The position numbers were made by a program, and so were the translations under genes. A stretch of 64,000 nucleotides of DNA from Puccinellia tenuiflora (taxonomy: Eukaryota; Streptophyta; Magnoliopsida; Poales; Poaceae): assembly GCA_012064385.1 (NCBI GenBank), contig QRDG01000025.1, positions 1,719,358 to 1,783,357 on the forward strand, in the 5' to 3' direction. Positions within the stretch are counted from its first letter, which is position 1, and the number at the start of each line of letters is the position of its first letter. The notes under the pieces were generated by a model. That model worked only from the letters and a program-made list of their open reading frames with translations. It was not told the origin of the DNA and searched no databases. Below are positions 53,064 through 63,712 of this stretch, in pieces.

Positions 53064-56000
53064 CTATCTAGTGTTCACTTGTTTCTTCGTGTGTGTCCCT
53101 TTTTTCTGATTGCGCCGTAGCCATGGACAATCTTCATCATTTAACACGATGCTTGGGTCAGTTTTCACTTTGAAGGGCGGAATTTCATTAAACTTATTGT
53201 AATCTTCTGACATGTCTGTCTTGTCCTCCACTCCCACGATGTTTCTTTTCCCTGAAAGAACTATGTGGCGCTTTGGCTGATCGCATGATGTATCGGCTCG
53301 CTTATCTTTTCTTTTTTTCGGTCTGGAAGACATGTCCTTCACATAGAAAACCTGAGCCACATCATTGGCTAGGACGAATGGCTCGGTGTGGTACCCAAGA
53401 TTGTTGAGATCCACTGTAGTCATTCCGTACCGCCGGTCCATCTCTACCCCGCCTGCCAGGTTGACCCATTTGCACTGAAACAAAGGGATCTTAAAAGAAG
53501 GTCCATAGTCAAGTTCCCATATCTGCTGTATGCAACCATAATATGTGTCCTTTGTCCCATCGTCGTTTGTTGCTCTTTTTGTCTTGGGTTTCCGTGTAAA
53601 ATGTATTCCCATTTATCTCGTACCCTTGGAAAGTCAATATAGTCGAAGATGGTGACTTGGCCAACAAGTATAGCTCATCTCCAACAGTGGTGTTATTAAT
53701 GAGATGTGTACGCAACCAACTGCCGAAAGTTTCCACGTGCTTTTCTTTAATCCAGAAGTTAGTCTGCTCCGGGTATTCGGAGCGTAAAATATCCATGTGT
53801 TTCACGATATACGGAGCCACCAAACTGGAATTTTGTAGAACTATGTAGTGTGCTTGAGTGAAAGAATGCCCGTCCATACTTCTTGTTGCTTTCTTTCCTA
53901 GCGTGCCTTTTCCACGCAGTCTCCCCTCATGGCGCGATTGAGGAACACCGATAGGCTTAAGATCAGGAATAAAGTCAACACAAAACTCAATGACCTCCTC
54001 TGTTCCATAGCCCTTGGACATGCTTCCTTCTGGCCTAGCACGGTTATGAACGTATTTCTTTAAGACTCCCATGAACCTCTCAAAGGGGAACATGTTGTGT
54101 AGAAATACAGGACCGAGAATGGAAATCTCTTCGACTAGGTGAACTATGAGGTGCGTCATAATATTGAAGAAGGACGGTGGAAACACCAACTCGAATCTGA
54201 CAAGACATTGGACCACATCCTTCTGTAAACTTGGTAGAGTTGCTGGATCGATTACCTTCTGAGAAATTGCATTGAGGAATGCACATAGCTTCACAATGGG
54301 TACTCGAACGTTTTCCGGTAGAAGCCCCCTCAATGCAACCGGAAGTAATTGTGTCATAATCATGTGGCAGTCATGAGACTTCAGGTTTTGGAACTTTTTC
54401 TCTGCCATGTTTATTATTCCCTTTATATTCGACGAGTAGCCAGAAGGGACCTTGATACTGCTCAGGACTTGAAAAAAGATCTCCTTCTCTTCTTTGGTAA
54501 GAGCGTAGCTAGCAGTACCTTGATACTTCTCTGGATTCTGGTTGTCTCTTTCGTGCGTACGTTGCTGGTCCTGCCGTGCGTCCGTTGTATCTTTCGTCTT
54601 CCCATACACGCCTAAAAAGTTTAGCAGGTTCACGCAAAGATTTTTCGTCACGTGCATCACGTTGATTGCAGAGCGAACCTCTAGGATTTTCCAATAAGGT
54701 AAATCCCAAAATATAGATTTCTTTTTGCACAAGGGTACGTGCTTGTTTGCGTCTTTCGGAACAGATAGACTGCCAGGACCCTTTCCAAAGATTACTTCTA
54801 AATCCTTGACCATGCCATATATGACATCACCATCAGGGCGTGTAGGCTTTGTCCGGTTATCTGCCTCACCTTTGAAATGCTTGCCTTTATTTCTTACGTG
54901 ATGCCTGTTTGGCAGAAATCGACGATGCCCCAGATACACAATCTTGTTACCTAAATATATACTGTTAGTATTATCTAAACAGTGCGTGCATGCATTGTAT
55001 CCTTTGTTCGACTGTCCTGAAATGTTACTAAGAGTAGGCCAATCATTGATGGTTACAAACGCTCGTAGGCCAAATTCCTCCTGTTTGTACTCATCCCACA
55101 CACGTACGCCTTCATCAGACCACAACTGTAAAATTTCATCAACTAATGGCCTCAGATACACATCAATGTCGTTGCCGGGTTGCTTCGGGCCTTGGATAAG
55201 CACTGGCATCATAATATACTTTTGTTTCATGCACAACCAAGGAGGAAGGTTATAGATACATAGAGTCACGGGCCAGGTGCTATGACTACTGCTCTGCTCC
55301 CCAAACGGATTCAAGCCATCTGTACTTAGACCAAATCTTAAGTTCCTTGCGTCAGCTGCAAAATGCCCAAACGCACTGTCGATGTTTCTCCACTGAGACC
55401 CATCAGCGGGGTGTCTCAGCATCTCGTCTTCCTTACGGTCCTCTTTGTGCCATCGCAACAACTTGGCATGCTCTTTGTTTCGGAACAAACGTTTCAACCG
55501 TGGTATTATAGGAGCATACCACATCACCTTCACGGGAACCCTCTTCCTGGTGCTATGCTCGCCCTCAACATCACCTGGGTCATCTCGCCCGATCTTATAC
55601 CGCAATGCACCGCATATAGGGCATGCATTCAAGTTCTCATACTTCTCACCGCGGTAGAGGATGCAGTCATTGATGCATGCATGTATCTTCTCCACCTCTA
55701 ATCCAAGAGGGCAGACAATCTTCTTTGCTTCGTATGTATTGTGGGGCAATTCATTATTTCTTGGAAGACTCTTCTTAAATATTTGTAGCAACTCTTCAAA
55801 TGCCTTGTCAGATATTCCATTCTTTGCCTTCCACTGCAGCAATTCCAGGGTGGTACCCAGCTTTTTCCGGCCATCTTCACAATTTGGGTACAACAATTTT
55901 TTGTGATCCTCTAACATGCGCTCCAACTTCGACCACTCGTTTTCAATTCCGCACTTCATATGTTCATCAAGAATGACCCGACGAAGATCATCATCATCGG

Positions 56001-56355
56001 ATTGATCAACAATGACCTCATGCTCAACTTCGTCTTCCCCCATTGTAGTATCACCGTGTTCAGAGAACACAGGATAGTTGTCATCATCCTTTTCTTCAGG
56101 GTCTTCCATTATAACCCCTCTTTCTCCATGCTTGGTCCAACAAAAATAATTGGGCATGAAGCCTTGTCGCAACAGGTGGGAGTGTATGGTTTTTACGCTC
56201 GGGTAATTCCTCGTATTCCGACATTCATCACTTGGACAAATCATAAAACCATTCTTTAGCTTGTTTAACTTAACCACATCGAGAAAATGATGCATGCCAT
56301 CAATGAACTCGGGAAGGCGTCGATCACCGTACATCCATTCTCGGCTCATCTGCAT
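53064..56355 (-). pseudogene. TNP2-type CACTA transposase (CACTA-2), 32-bp deletion near the 3' end
   Basis: A 948-codon ORF (53509-56355; likely start M-S-R-E-W at 56349, right after a CAG splice acceptor) covers the transposase-associated region, the Transposase_21 core and DUF4218 without interruption. Near 53571-53577 a 32-bp segment present in CACTA-1 (about 38394-38425) is deleted between short CA repeats, so the frame shifts. The C-terminal DUF4216-like 170 codons continue in another frame to 53064. The catalytic core is intact; the C-terminus is not. Whether truncated protein is active is unknown. Confidence 0.88.
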
Positions 56356-56517
56356 TACATAAATAAATCAAAAACCATTACACCAGCTAAATAATGAATA
56401 GAGATACGTGACCAAATTAATTAATACAAATTCATCACATTAAAACCAAAGTAGAGTAGTGCCCAAATGTAATACATAGTTCTCACGAAACATACATCAA
56501 TCGAAACTAACATACAA

Positions 56518-56999
56518 CTATCTAAATAATTTATATCCAACAACAAATGCGATCAGAATCGCAACCAAGGTAACTATTGAACCAACAGCATAATGATACC
56601 AAGCCTCTTGACTAATGACATATTTTCTAATCTTTTTAAGCTTGACGCGCATTGCATCCATCTTCATCTCGTGAGCAGCGACGACGTCGGCAAGCTCGAC
56701 CCCGTGAGCATCAACAATGTCGGCAATTTTCAAGTCCAATACCATCTTCTCTTCCAGGCATTGGAGACGAAGATCTTCACTTATCTTCAATTTTGCTTTC
56801 AAATCGTTGTTTTCTTTTTCTAAAAACTCGACAATAGGGTCGGCTGGAATTTCCGGTTCAACTATCTCCTAAATAAAATATATCTATGACAAGTTGGTCG
56901 GCATGATTGTTATAACCACGAAAAAAAATAGTTATAAAAATATACCACATCCGAATCATAGACCGGACGAGGGCCGACGGGGACGGATATCAAAACCAT
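56518..56999 (-). CDS. Small coiled-coil, tail-anchored membrane protein of the CACTA element
   Basis: Exons 56999-56946 and 56868-56518 (GT-AG, phase 0) give 134 aa. The N-terminus is proline-rich (V-P-V-G-P-R-P). Residues 30-105 are a charged, heptad-like helix (E-F-L-E-K-E-N-N-D-L-K-A-K-L-K; M-K-M-D-A-M-R-V-K-L-K-K-I-R-K). The last 25 residues are one hydrophobic segment ending V-V-G-Y-K-L-F-R, the layout of a tail-anchored protein. No signal peptide. It lies upstream of TNP2 on the same strand, possibly as an alternative transcript. No family named; a conserved accessory gene, or a captured host fragment. Confidence 0.6.
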
Positions 57000-57502
57000 G
57001 ACACTATACATATAAAAAAACACAAGAAAATTATACAATAAATAATTATGCATTTAAATCATATAACTAACATTTTTAAAATAAAAGATAAAAAAACTCA
57101 CCGAGGTGGTGTCGGTTACGGAGCGGAGCGGGCGATCGACGGCGGTGAGGAGGGGGACGGGACGACACTATATATATGAAACCACAAATTATACCTTAAT
57201 TTGAGCTCAAAATGCATATAAAATAAATGAAATCCCTAACTTAGACATTTCATCAAACACCTTGCAAGCACTACAAAAATCAAACTAGCTAAATTTGCAA
57301 CAAAATGAGCTAAACTTGAAATGCCGGAAGAGTAGATGAAGTTGCTAACCCTTGTATATGTAGATGCCACAAATCTTGACAAATATTGGAGAAAAAGAGG
57401 TGAAGTAGAGCTTGGGAGAGCAAAGAAAGAGAAAAAATGGAGTTGTGTTCGAGCTGAGAAATGGATCTGTGGCTCGGGGTGGAAGAAGGTAATTATAGGG
57501 AA
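57000..57502 (-). other. 5' region of the CACTA-2 minus-strand genes
   Basis: Contains a GC-rich conserved exon-like patch (57100-57170) followed on the minus strand by GTGAG, and a leader-like tract. TATA-like CCTATAATTACC at about 57487-57498. No further ORF supported. Confidence 0.4.
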
Positions 57503-57790
57503 ACCTTTAGTACCGGTTTATAATACCAACCGGTACTAAAGATGGGCCTTTAGTACCGGTTGTTCTGAAAAACCGGTACTAAAGGGCTGGCCGTGGGCCA
57601 CCAACCGTGGCCGCATGTGCACGAACCCTTTAGTACCGGTTGGTTTGAAAAACCGGTACTAAAGAGTAGCCTTTAGTACCGGTGGTTAAGACCAACCGGT
57701 ACTAAAGGGTTTGAGGCTTGCGCCACAAATACAACCGGTGCTAATGGCCGCCTTTAGTACCGGTTTTGTGACAACCGGTACTAAAGGGGG
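57503..57790. repeat. Right subterminal repeat array of CACTA-2
   Basis: At least five inverted pairs of TTTAGTACCGGTT and AACCGGTACTAAA, more than at the right end of CACTA-1 (42358-42580), so the two copies differ in motif number here. Confidence 0.85.
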
Positions 57791-57821
57791 CGCACCGTTG
57801 CCCCCTTTTCTACTAGTGCTG

Positions 57822-57880
57822 TGTCACGGTGTTCTTTTCAGGCTGAGGACATTTCCTTTCAGGTCCTAAGGTTCGAATGA
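57822..57880 (+). pseudogene. Last codons of the RPA-like gene, separated by CACTA-2
   Basis: Right after the CTG duplicate the frame of 45150-45317 resumes: S-R-C-S-F-Q-A-E-D-I-S-F-Q-V-L-R-F-E then TGA (57878-57880). This is the usual C-terminal strand of the RPA large subunit, so the insertion point is 20 codons from the original stop. Confidence 0.75.
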
Positions 57881-58727
57881 TTCGAAAATACTTTGTACAT
57901 ATACTGCAATAGTGTTGCTATGCAACAACAAATTAAATTTTAAAAGGGATTTTTAGAGATGTAAGTGTATAATTCTCTTTATGGGCTATGGAGTGATATT
58001 CAAAATGATTAATATTCTGACTTAGAAGTTCATATTTTAGACAGTATAGAATATAACGAGGTATTGGTTTAGATGTCTGTATGAACAGTTCAGAGTATGT
58101 TAAGGTAAAACGTTAAGCGATCTACATGTTGTTCCGGCGGTGTACTAGGCAAAAAATACCTGCCAATCTACCACGACGGCCACGCCATGTTAGGACGAAA
58201 TGAAGACGGCCAGGCGAAGCTGGCCTATTCGTCTAGTACATATTGAAGGCTATATCTTCAACTATGATGGCACCCATGTAAGCATACATATACTCGGTAT
58301 TTATGGATTTTTTTATATCAGTTTAAGTATGGTCAACGACAAATTGATCATGGGATTGCAGGACATTTCGGACAGCTAGTCCGGGTCTCCACATAGCGCT
58401 ATCGTATTAAGCTAAGCAATGCTTTTAGGAATGTCATTCTAGGAAAATGCAAGTAAAATTAAGATAAAGAGATAAATATCTCCTGTAACCCGTAATAAAA
58501 GAACAAAGAAAAGGAAGCCGCAGGTTTGAATCATCAGATCCCGCAAAGAACATTTGATATTTTATTACTGTGCATCCTCGTCCTACGGATATTGTCACCG
58601 TTCAAAAGTAAATGTATTTGCTATCCGCCATTCAAATAAAATCCAGTACTAGTATACTCCGTTTGTACAAACGGTAGGATAGCTCTCTTGGAGAACGTAT
58701 ACAGTGAAACGGGACAATCTATGCATC
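57881..58727. other. Intergenic sequence, no gene seen
   Basis: AT-rich, no conserved frame on either strand; includes the 3' flank of the RPA-like remnant. Confidence 0.6.
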
Positions 58728-59091
58728 CGGTACACCCGAATTTAGTTGACCACCTAAAATGTTTTCAAAAAATATGCAAAAAAGTTTGGGCATTGGTACT
58801 ATTCATATCTAACATGCCACAAAATTTCAAATCAAAATCCATAACACAACTCATACAATAAAATAGACAAATCTGATAATGAATAGTACCAAAATGTAGT
58901 TGGGCTCTAAATTTGGCCCATTGTCAACATTGATAACAAATTTGTCTTTTTCAGTATTGATGTTGTGTTTCAGATTTAGACTTGAATTTTTTCGACGATG
59001 TATATTTATGTTATGTCAATGTCTAAATTTATTTTCAGATTTATTGAAAACTTTTTCGGTGCTAAACCGGAGATGGGTGCACCGGGTGTAC
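58728..59091. repeat. MITE-like foldback with GGTACACCC/GGGTGCACC ends
   Basis: The left arm starts GGTACACCCGAATTTAGTTG and the right arm, inverted, reads GGTGCACCCATCTCCGGTTT. Similarity continues inward for about 90 bp (AAAATGTTTTCAAAAAATATG against AAAAAGTTTTCAATAAATCTG). Total about 364 bp, no coding capacity. Its superfamily is uncertain, and I see no clear target duplication. Confidence 0.55.
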
Positions 59092-59309
59092 AAATTTGTC
59101 CGTTTCACAGGATACGTTCTCAACTCTCTTGTGCGCCGACAGTTCTCCCCTAACATTTTGGCCGTATCACAAAATTCAAGAGACATACGTTCAATTTAGA
59201 GCAAAAATAAATAAATAAAATGACGTCGAAAAAGGAACAAGACAGGAAAGAGAGCCAGAGAGGTATCATGGAGAAGAAAAAAAGTCTTCTCCCTCCTGGA
59301 GCCGAGCGC

Positions 59310-59317
59310 TATATAAA
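59310..59317 (+). promoter_or_regulatory. TATA box of the UDP-arabinopyranose mutase gene
   Basis: TATATAAA, 110 bp before the start codon, preceded by a GC-rich segment. It predicts transcription start near 59343 and a 5' UTR of roughly 85 bp ending AGGTCTCTGCAGCA before the ATG. Confidence 0.75.
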
Positions 59318-59426
59318 CCCCCTCATTCTCCAAGCCCAAACCCACACTTCCTCACATCGGCCACCACCACCGCTGCGGAACAGCGAGATCCAGGCGCGAG
59401 ATCCCGAGATCTAGGTCTCTGCAGCA

Positions 59427-61508
59427 ATGGCGGGGACTGTGACCATCCCCGGGTCGTCGGTGCCCTCGACGCCGCTGCTCAAGGACGAGCTGGACATCGT
59501 GATCCCGACGATCCGCAACCTCGACTTCCTCGAGATGTGGCGCCCCTTCTTCCAGCCGTACCACCTCATCATCGTGCAGGACGGCGACCCCAGCAAGGTC
59601 ATCAACGTGCCAGAGGGCTTCGACTACGAGCTCTACAACCGCAACGACATCAACCGCATCCTCGGCCCCAAGGCGTCGTGCATCTCCTTCAAGGACTCCG
59701 CCTGCCGCTGCTTCGGCTACATGGTCTCCAAGAAGAAGTACGTTTTCACCATCGACGACGACTGCTTCGTAAGTTTCCTTCTTTTCCACCTCTCGTGCTA
59801 GTACGCAATTGTTCGAATTCTGCGTGGATCTGTGTGCAAGGTGGGATATTGGGCACGGATCTGGGTCGCGTTTGTTCTAATTTGACCAGATCTGGCTGGA
59901 TCAGATCTGGATCTAGTAATCACGCGCGCGATCGGTCAATTCGAGCTTGAGATCCAAAACATATTTCAGTAGGAGATTGCTGCTTCTGGGGAACGAGCAA
60001 GCAGCCTCGCCCTTGCTTGCATTGGCTGGTCATAGAAGTGTCATTTTTGGTATTGGTCTCTGTGATCAAAGTACAAATATTTTCTCCGTCTCATGCATGT
60101 AGCAGGTAGTGCATTTTGTCAGTTCGTTAGCACTTCGTCGTTAGAGGCAGAGGTCTTTTTCATTTAGTTAGAAGTCCTATTTTATGGGATCCGCCGTGGA
60201 GCACGAGCTGCAGATCCAGGGTGTCATGTATTAACCAAAAACAAACGCATTGGGAGGATTTGATTTCACTAGATCTGGGATATTTGCTTCCGTTCTAAGT
60301 CTACTAGTAAGAACCTGTGATCCGCATTGAAGATGATCAATTTCTGAAGTTTACATTGTATATGATCAATTTCGAGTTCACCTTGTGAGATCCGCACCCA
60401 ATTAATAATATTTTACTAGTATTAGTCAACTACTAGATCATGCATTTGCACTTCAACCAATAGCAGCAATGTCTAGTAATGCACTCAAATGGCGGTCAAT
60501 TGTCGAATATGTCAAAGTAATGGTTCATTTGTTTTCATAAATAGGTTGCCAAGGACCCATCTGGCAAGGACATCAATGCTCTTGAGCAGCACATCAAGAA
60601 CCTCCTCAGCCCGTCCACCCCGTTTTTCTTTAACACCTTGTACGACCCCTACCGCGAAGGTGCGGATTTCGTCCGTGGATACCCATTCAGCCTTAGGGAG
60701 GGTGCCCCAACTGCTGTGTCCCACGGCCTGTGGCTGAACATCCCTGACTATGATGCTCCCACACAGATGGTCAAGCCTCGTGAGAGGAACAGCAGGTACT
60801 GCATTTTGTTCACAGTGCTGATCTGCTATGCTGAAATAGTTCTGTTGCATCAGGAATTTGTTGTTGATCTCTTGTACTTTGTTTAGGTATGTTGATGCTG
60901 TCCTGACTATTCCCAAGGGAACCCTATTCCCCATGTGTGGCATGAACCTTGCCTTTGACCGTCAGCTCATCGGCCCTGCAATGTACTTTGGCCTCATGGG
61001 TGATGGCCAGCCTATTGGTCGCTACGACGACATGTGGGCTGGATGGTGTGTGAAGGTTTGTGTTTCTTACTACTTAGCAGTTGCCTTAGCAGCTGTCTGA
61101 AATTGAAACTTATCCAAATTGCATAAACTTCAGGTCATCTGCGACCACTTGAGCCTGGGAGTGAAGACTGGCCTGCCATATCTGTGGCACAGCAAGGCTA
61201 GCAACCCCTTCGTGAACCTAAAGAAGGAGTACAAGGGCATCTTCTGGCAGGAGGACATCATCCCCTTCTTCCAGAGCGCCACCCTCTCCAAGGAGTGTGA
61301 CACAGTCCAGAAGTGCTACATCTCACTCTCGGAGCAGGTCAGGGAGAAGCTTGGCAAGATTGACCCTTACTTCGTGAAGCTTGCTGATGCCATGGTCACC
61401 TGGATTGAGGCCTGGGATGAGCTGAACCCATCTGCTGCTGCGTCTGCATCTGATGCTGCCGCTGCATCTGATGCTGCTACTGAGAATGGGAAGGCAGCCG
61501 CCAAGTAG
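59427..61508 (+). CDS. UAM1: UDP-arabinopyranose mutase (reversibly glycosylated polypeptide), four exons
   Basis: Converts UDP-arabinopyranose to UDP-arabinofuranose on the cytosolic face of the Golgi, feeding arabinoxylan and other wall polymers; family members work as homo- or hetero-complexes. Exons 59427-59768, 60545-60795, 60887-61055 and 61134-61508 (all GT-AG, phases agree) give 378 aa. Visible features: L-D-I-V-I-P-T-I-R near the start, the nucleotide-sugar D-D-D motif at 110-112 (end of exon 1), and an arginine at 158 in V-R-G-Y-P-F-S-L-R, the position reported to be glycosylated in rice UAM1. M-W-A-G-W-C-V-K closes exon 3. The C-terminal 22 residues are Ala/Ser/Asp-rich, slightly longer than usual. 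No stop, no frameshift. Symbol given by family; UAM1 versus UAM3 type needs a tree. Confidence 0.96.
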
Positions 61509-62781
61509 GTTGGTCGGTCCACTTTGGAATTGAAGAGTGTATGGTTGGGGCCTAGGCCCCCCTAGATATAGCTCTTTTTGAGAAGGAAGAGATTACTGAA
61601 GCAGTTTTATATTTCTTTGTTGTTATGCCGGTGGTTCTTTTGTAGCTGGAAAAGGATTTGTTATCATTTACATAATTCAAGACAATAATAATTTATCGTG
61701 TAATTTTGATAAATCAAGCACCCTTGTTATAGTGACTTTTTTCCTGTTGAATATGCATCACTCTTATGTTCTTTGCCTGTTCATTTTCTCTTAAGTTTTT
61801 ATTTTAGGCTAATTGGGGTATTTTCAAAGTATTAATAAAATAGCTGACCTCTTTATCTAAAACGGAGAAAGCGAGGAAAACGCATGCTAGAGCTGTTGCG
61901 TTCCGCCGAACAACGGCGAACTGAAATCGCGCACCAAGATGAGTGTGAACAGTGGACTGAAGTAGCACACCACCGCCGCCCAGGACGAACTTGCTAGCTG
62001 TGGCCCGGCCAGTTTAATTAGCTGTGACCTGTGAAGTACTATGTATGACGGCAGTGACGCTGGAGGGTCGGCGGCGAGGGAGTAGACGGTGGAGTTGCAG
62101 GTGAGGCGGGCCATCGGGGCACATGCGCCCGCTCTTGATGGATAAAAATCAGGACGCTTCGCGGATTGAAAGGTGAGGTAATCAACAAAGCAGATATCGC
62201 ACTGGGTGCACTGGCATCTTTCCATTGAGTAGGGTGCTGTTCGCTCCTCTCTGGGGAATTCTTAAACTAACTACCCTTTTTCGGCATGATTTCCTTAAAA
62301 TTGACTAAGATGAGGCAATAGGCGTAGGAGGCGACAGACCTCTGACTATATGAACGAGAAAGGTGTTATAGGCGTTCTTCCTATCATTTCACAACCGCAG
62401 GCATCTTTCACCGAAATACATAACATTGATGGAAGAACGACCAATCGCGTATCAATTATGAGTTACCGAAGTTTTGAGCTCCCGGATCTGGTATCATATT
62501 CAAAGGTACGGAGGGAGGAGGTGTGGATAAAGGAGGCAATGGTCGACCGAAATGCGATATCTTTGTCCTGGACAAGTGAATTATGGAATTGGTTGACGCA
62601 ATGGAAACATTTCTTTGTAAGCTGGCTTCCACTAGCCTCACTTTGACTCCTTCCTAGGCGCCAGAGATGTCGCTTCTCTGCTCGATCCAATGACCACAAC
62701 GGAGAAGGTGGCAGCGCCGCCCTGGGCGCCAGCGAGTGCTTTAGCGTTGCCGTATTGCAAGGACGGGCCTGCGCGGGATCC
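61509..62781. other. 3' UTR of the mutase gene and intergenic DNA
   Basis: AATAATAATT-type signals at about 61684 could end the mutase transcript. The remainder holds ORFs on both strands (61887-62225 minus, 62350-62646 plus) without any recognisable feature or codon bias; I leave them uncalled. Confidence 0.55.
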
Positions 62782-63603
62782 TAGGGCGTGTTCGGAAGTC
62801 CTCCAGCTTCCAGCTTCCTGAAAATCTGCCGCGGAGCAGTGCCGAACAACCCAACTCCATGGAGCTGGATCCGAGAAGCTGGCCCAATTTCCTTCACAAA
62901 AACGCGGAGCACCTCTTTTGGAAATCCACGGATCGATAAATCGCGGAGAAGCAGGAAATTACAGAGCCATGCCACCGCGAAGTGAGAAAAACGTTTCGAT
63001 TTGTTTCTCCTTTCCCTTCGGCACTCCCAATCCAATCGACCCGACGCAAGCCGCCGAGCATCCCATAGCCACCCCGCCGCTGACTACTTTCTCTTCTCCG
63101 GCCAACACATCAATGACGCCTCGCCCTCTGCCTCCGACTGCGCTTGAGCTCCGAGCTCTCCTCAAGCAGAAGCAGCGGCCGTCCCTGATCTCCTCCTCCT
63201 CCTCGAGCAGCAGCGTCCCCGCCTCCATCCGCGACCACAGGCGAGACTCCAGTACAGGGTGTCTACCTAGCCGCCGCCGGGATTCTCCCTCTCTGCCAGG
63301 GACCATCTCCTCGAGGCCACTCTTGGTTCGCGCAGCAGTCTGTTTGGTCGCCGTGGGGACGAACGGGACGACGGCCCGCTTTTTTCTTCGAGGAACTGCA
63401 AGACCGCTTCAATCTGAAAGTTACCTGCATCTCACGTGGATTCAGCCCAGCCGAATGGGCCAAACCTGATTAATGGGCTCCCAGCCCATTAAAAACGAGA
63501 AGCTACAACGAACGTTCTCTGCTCCGTTGAAGACGCTAGAGCAGCCCCAGGAAGCTGGATCGATGGAGTTTCAAGAAGATGGAGGACTTCCGAACACACC
63601 CTA
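62782..63603. mobile_element. TIR element of 0.8 kb with exon-like interior (possible gene-fragment carrier)
   Basis: The ends TAGGGCGTGTTCGGAAG and CTTCCGAACACACCCTA are inverted with one mismatch over 23 bp (through GGAGGACTTCC). Weaker inverted similarity (AGCTTCC/GGAAGCT) continues inward. If the TIR is GGG...CCC the flanks are CTA and TAA, close to a TWA duplication of PIF/Harbinger type. The interior is GC-rich with a frame at 62972-63469 (start M-P-P-R-S-E-K, then L-E-L-R-A-L-L-K-Q-K-Q and a serine run) that looks like a captured grass 5' exon. No transposase present. Confidence 0.6.
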
Positions 63604-63712
63604 AAGGTGTTGGTCCAAGAAGAGAGATGATCATTAGTTGAATTTGCTACGAATGCTGGGTAGCTTCTTCCTCGAGCCGTGAGCGAAAAGTGTTGTCACC
63701 GTGATCCTGCTG

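Larger units (their letters stand above)
45318..57818 (-). mobile_element. CACTA-2: En/Spm-type DNA transposon, 12.5 kb, with intact target duplication
   Basis: Termini CACTAGTAGAGAAC and TTTTCTACTAGTG; 3-bp target duplication CTG (45315-45317 and 57819-57821). Inserted in the last exon of an RPA-like pseudogene. Gene content as in CACTA-1, but the C48 gene and the tail-anchored gene are open; TNP2 has a 32-bp deletion. Terminal arrays, internal array, 182-bp repeats and hairpin cluster are all present. It would need TNP2 from another copy to move. Confidence 0.95.

Noticed and set aside
30106..57818. Two CACTA copies as one segmental duplication
   Set aside because: Homology stops exactly at the TIRs; flanks of the two copies are unrelated, so they are separate insertions (or one is mis-joined).
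59352..60943. Minus-strand ORFs opposite the mutase gene (for example 59352-59789, 60512-60943)
   Set aside because: They are antisense shadows of high-GC exons.
61887..62646. ORFs of 98-112 codons downstream of the mutase gene
   Set aside because: No recognisable motif, no promoter or splice support, ordinary composition; chance ORFs.
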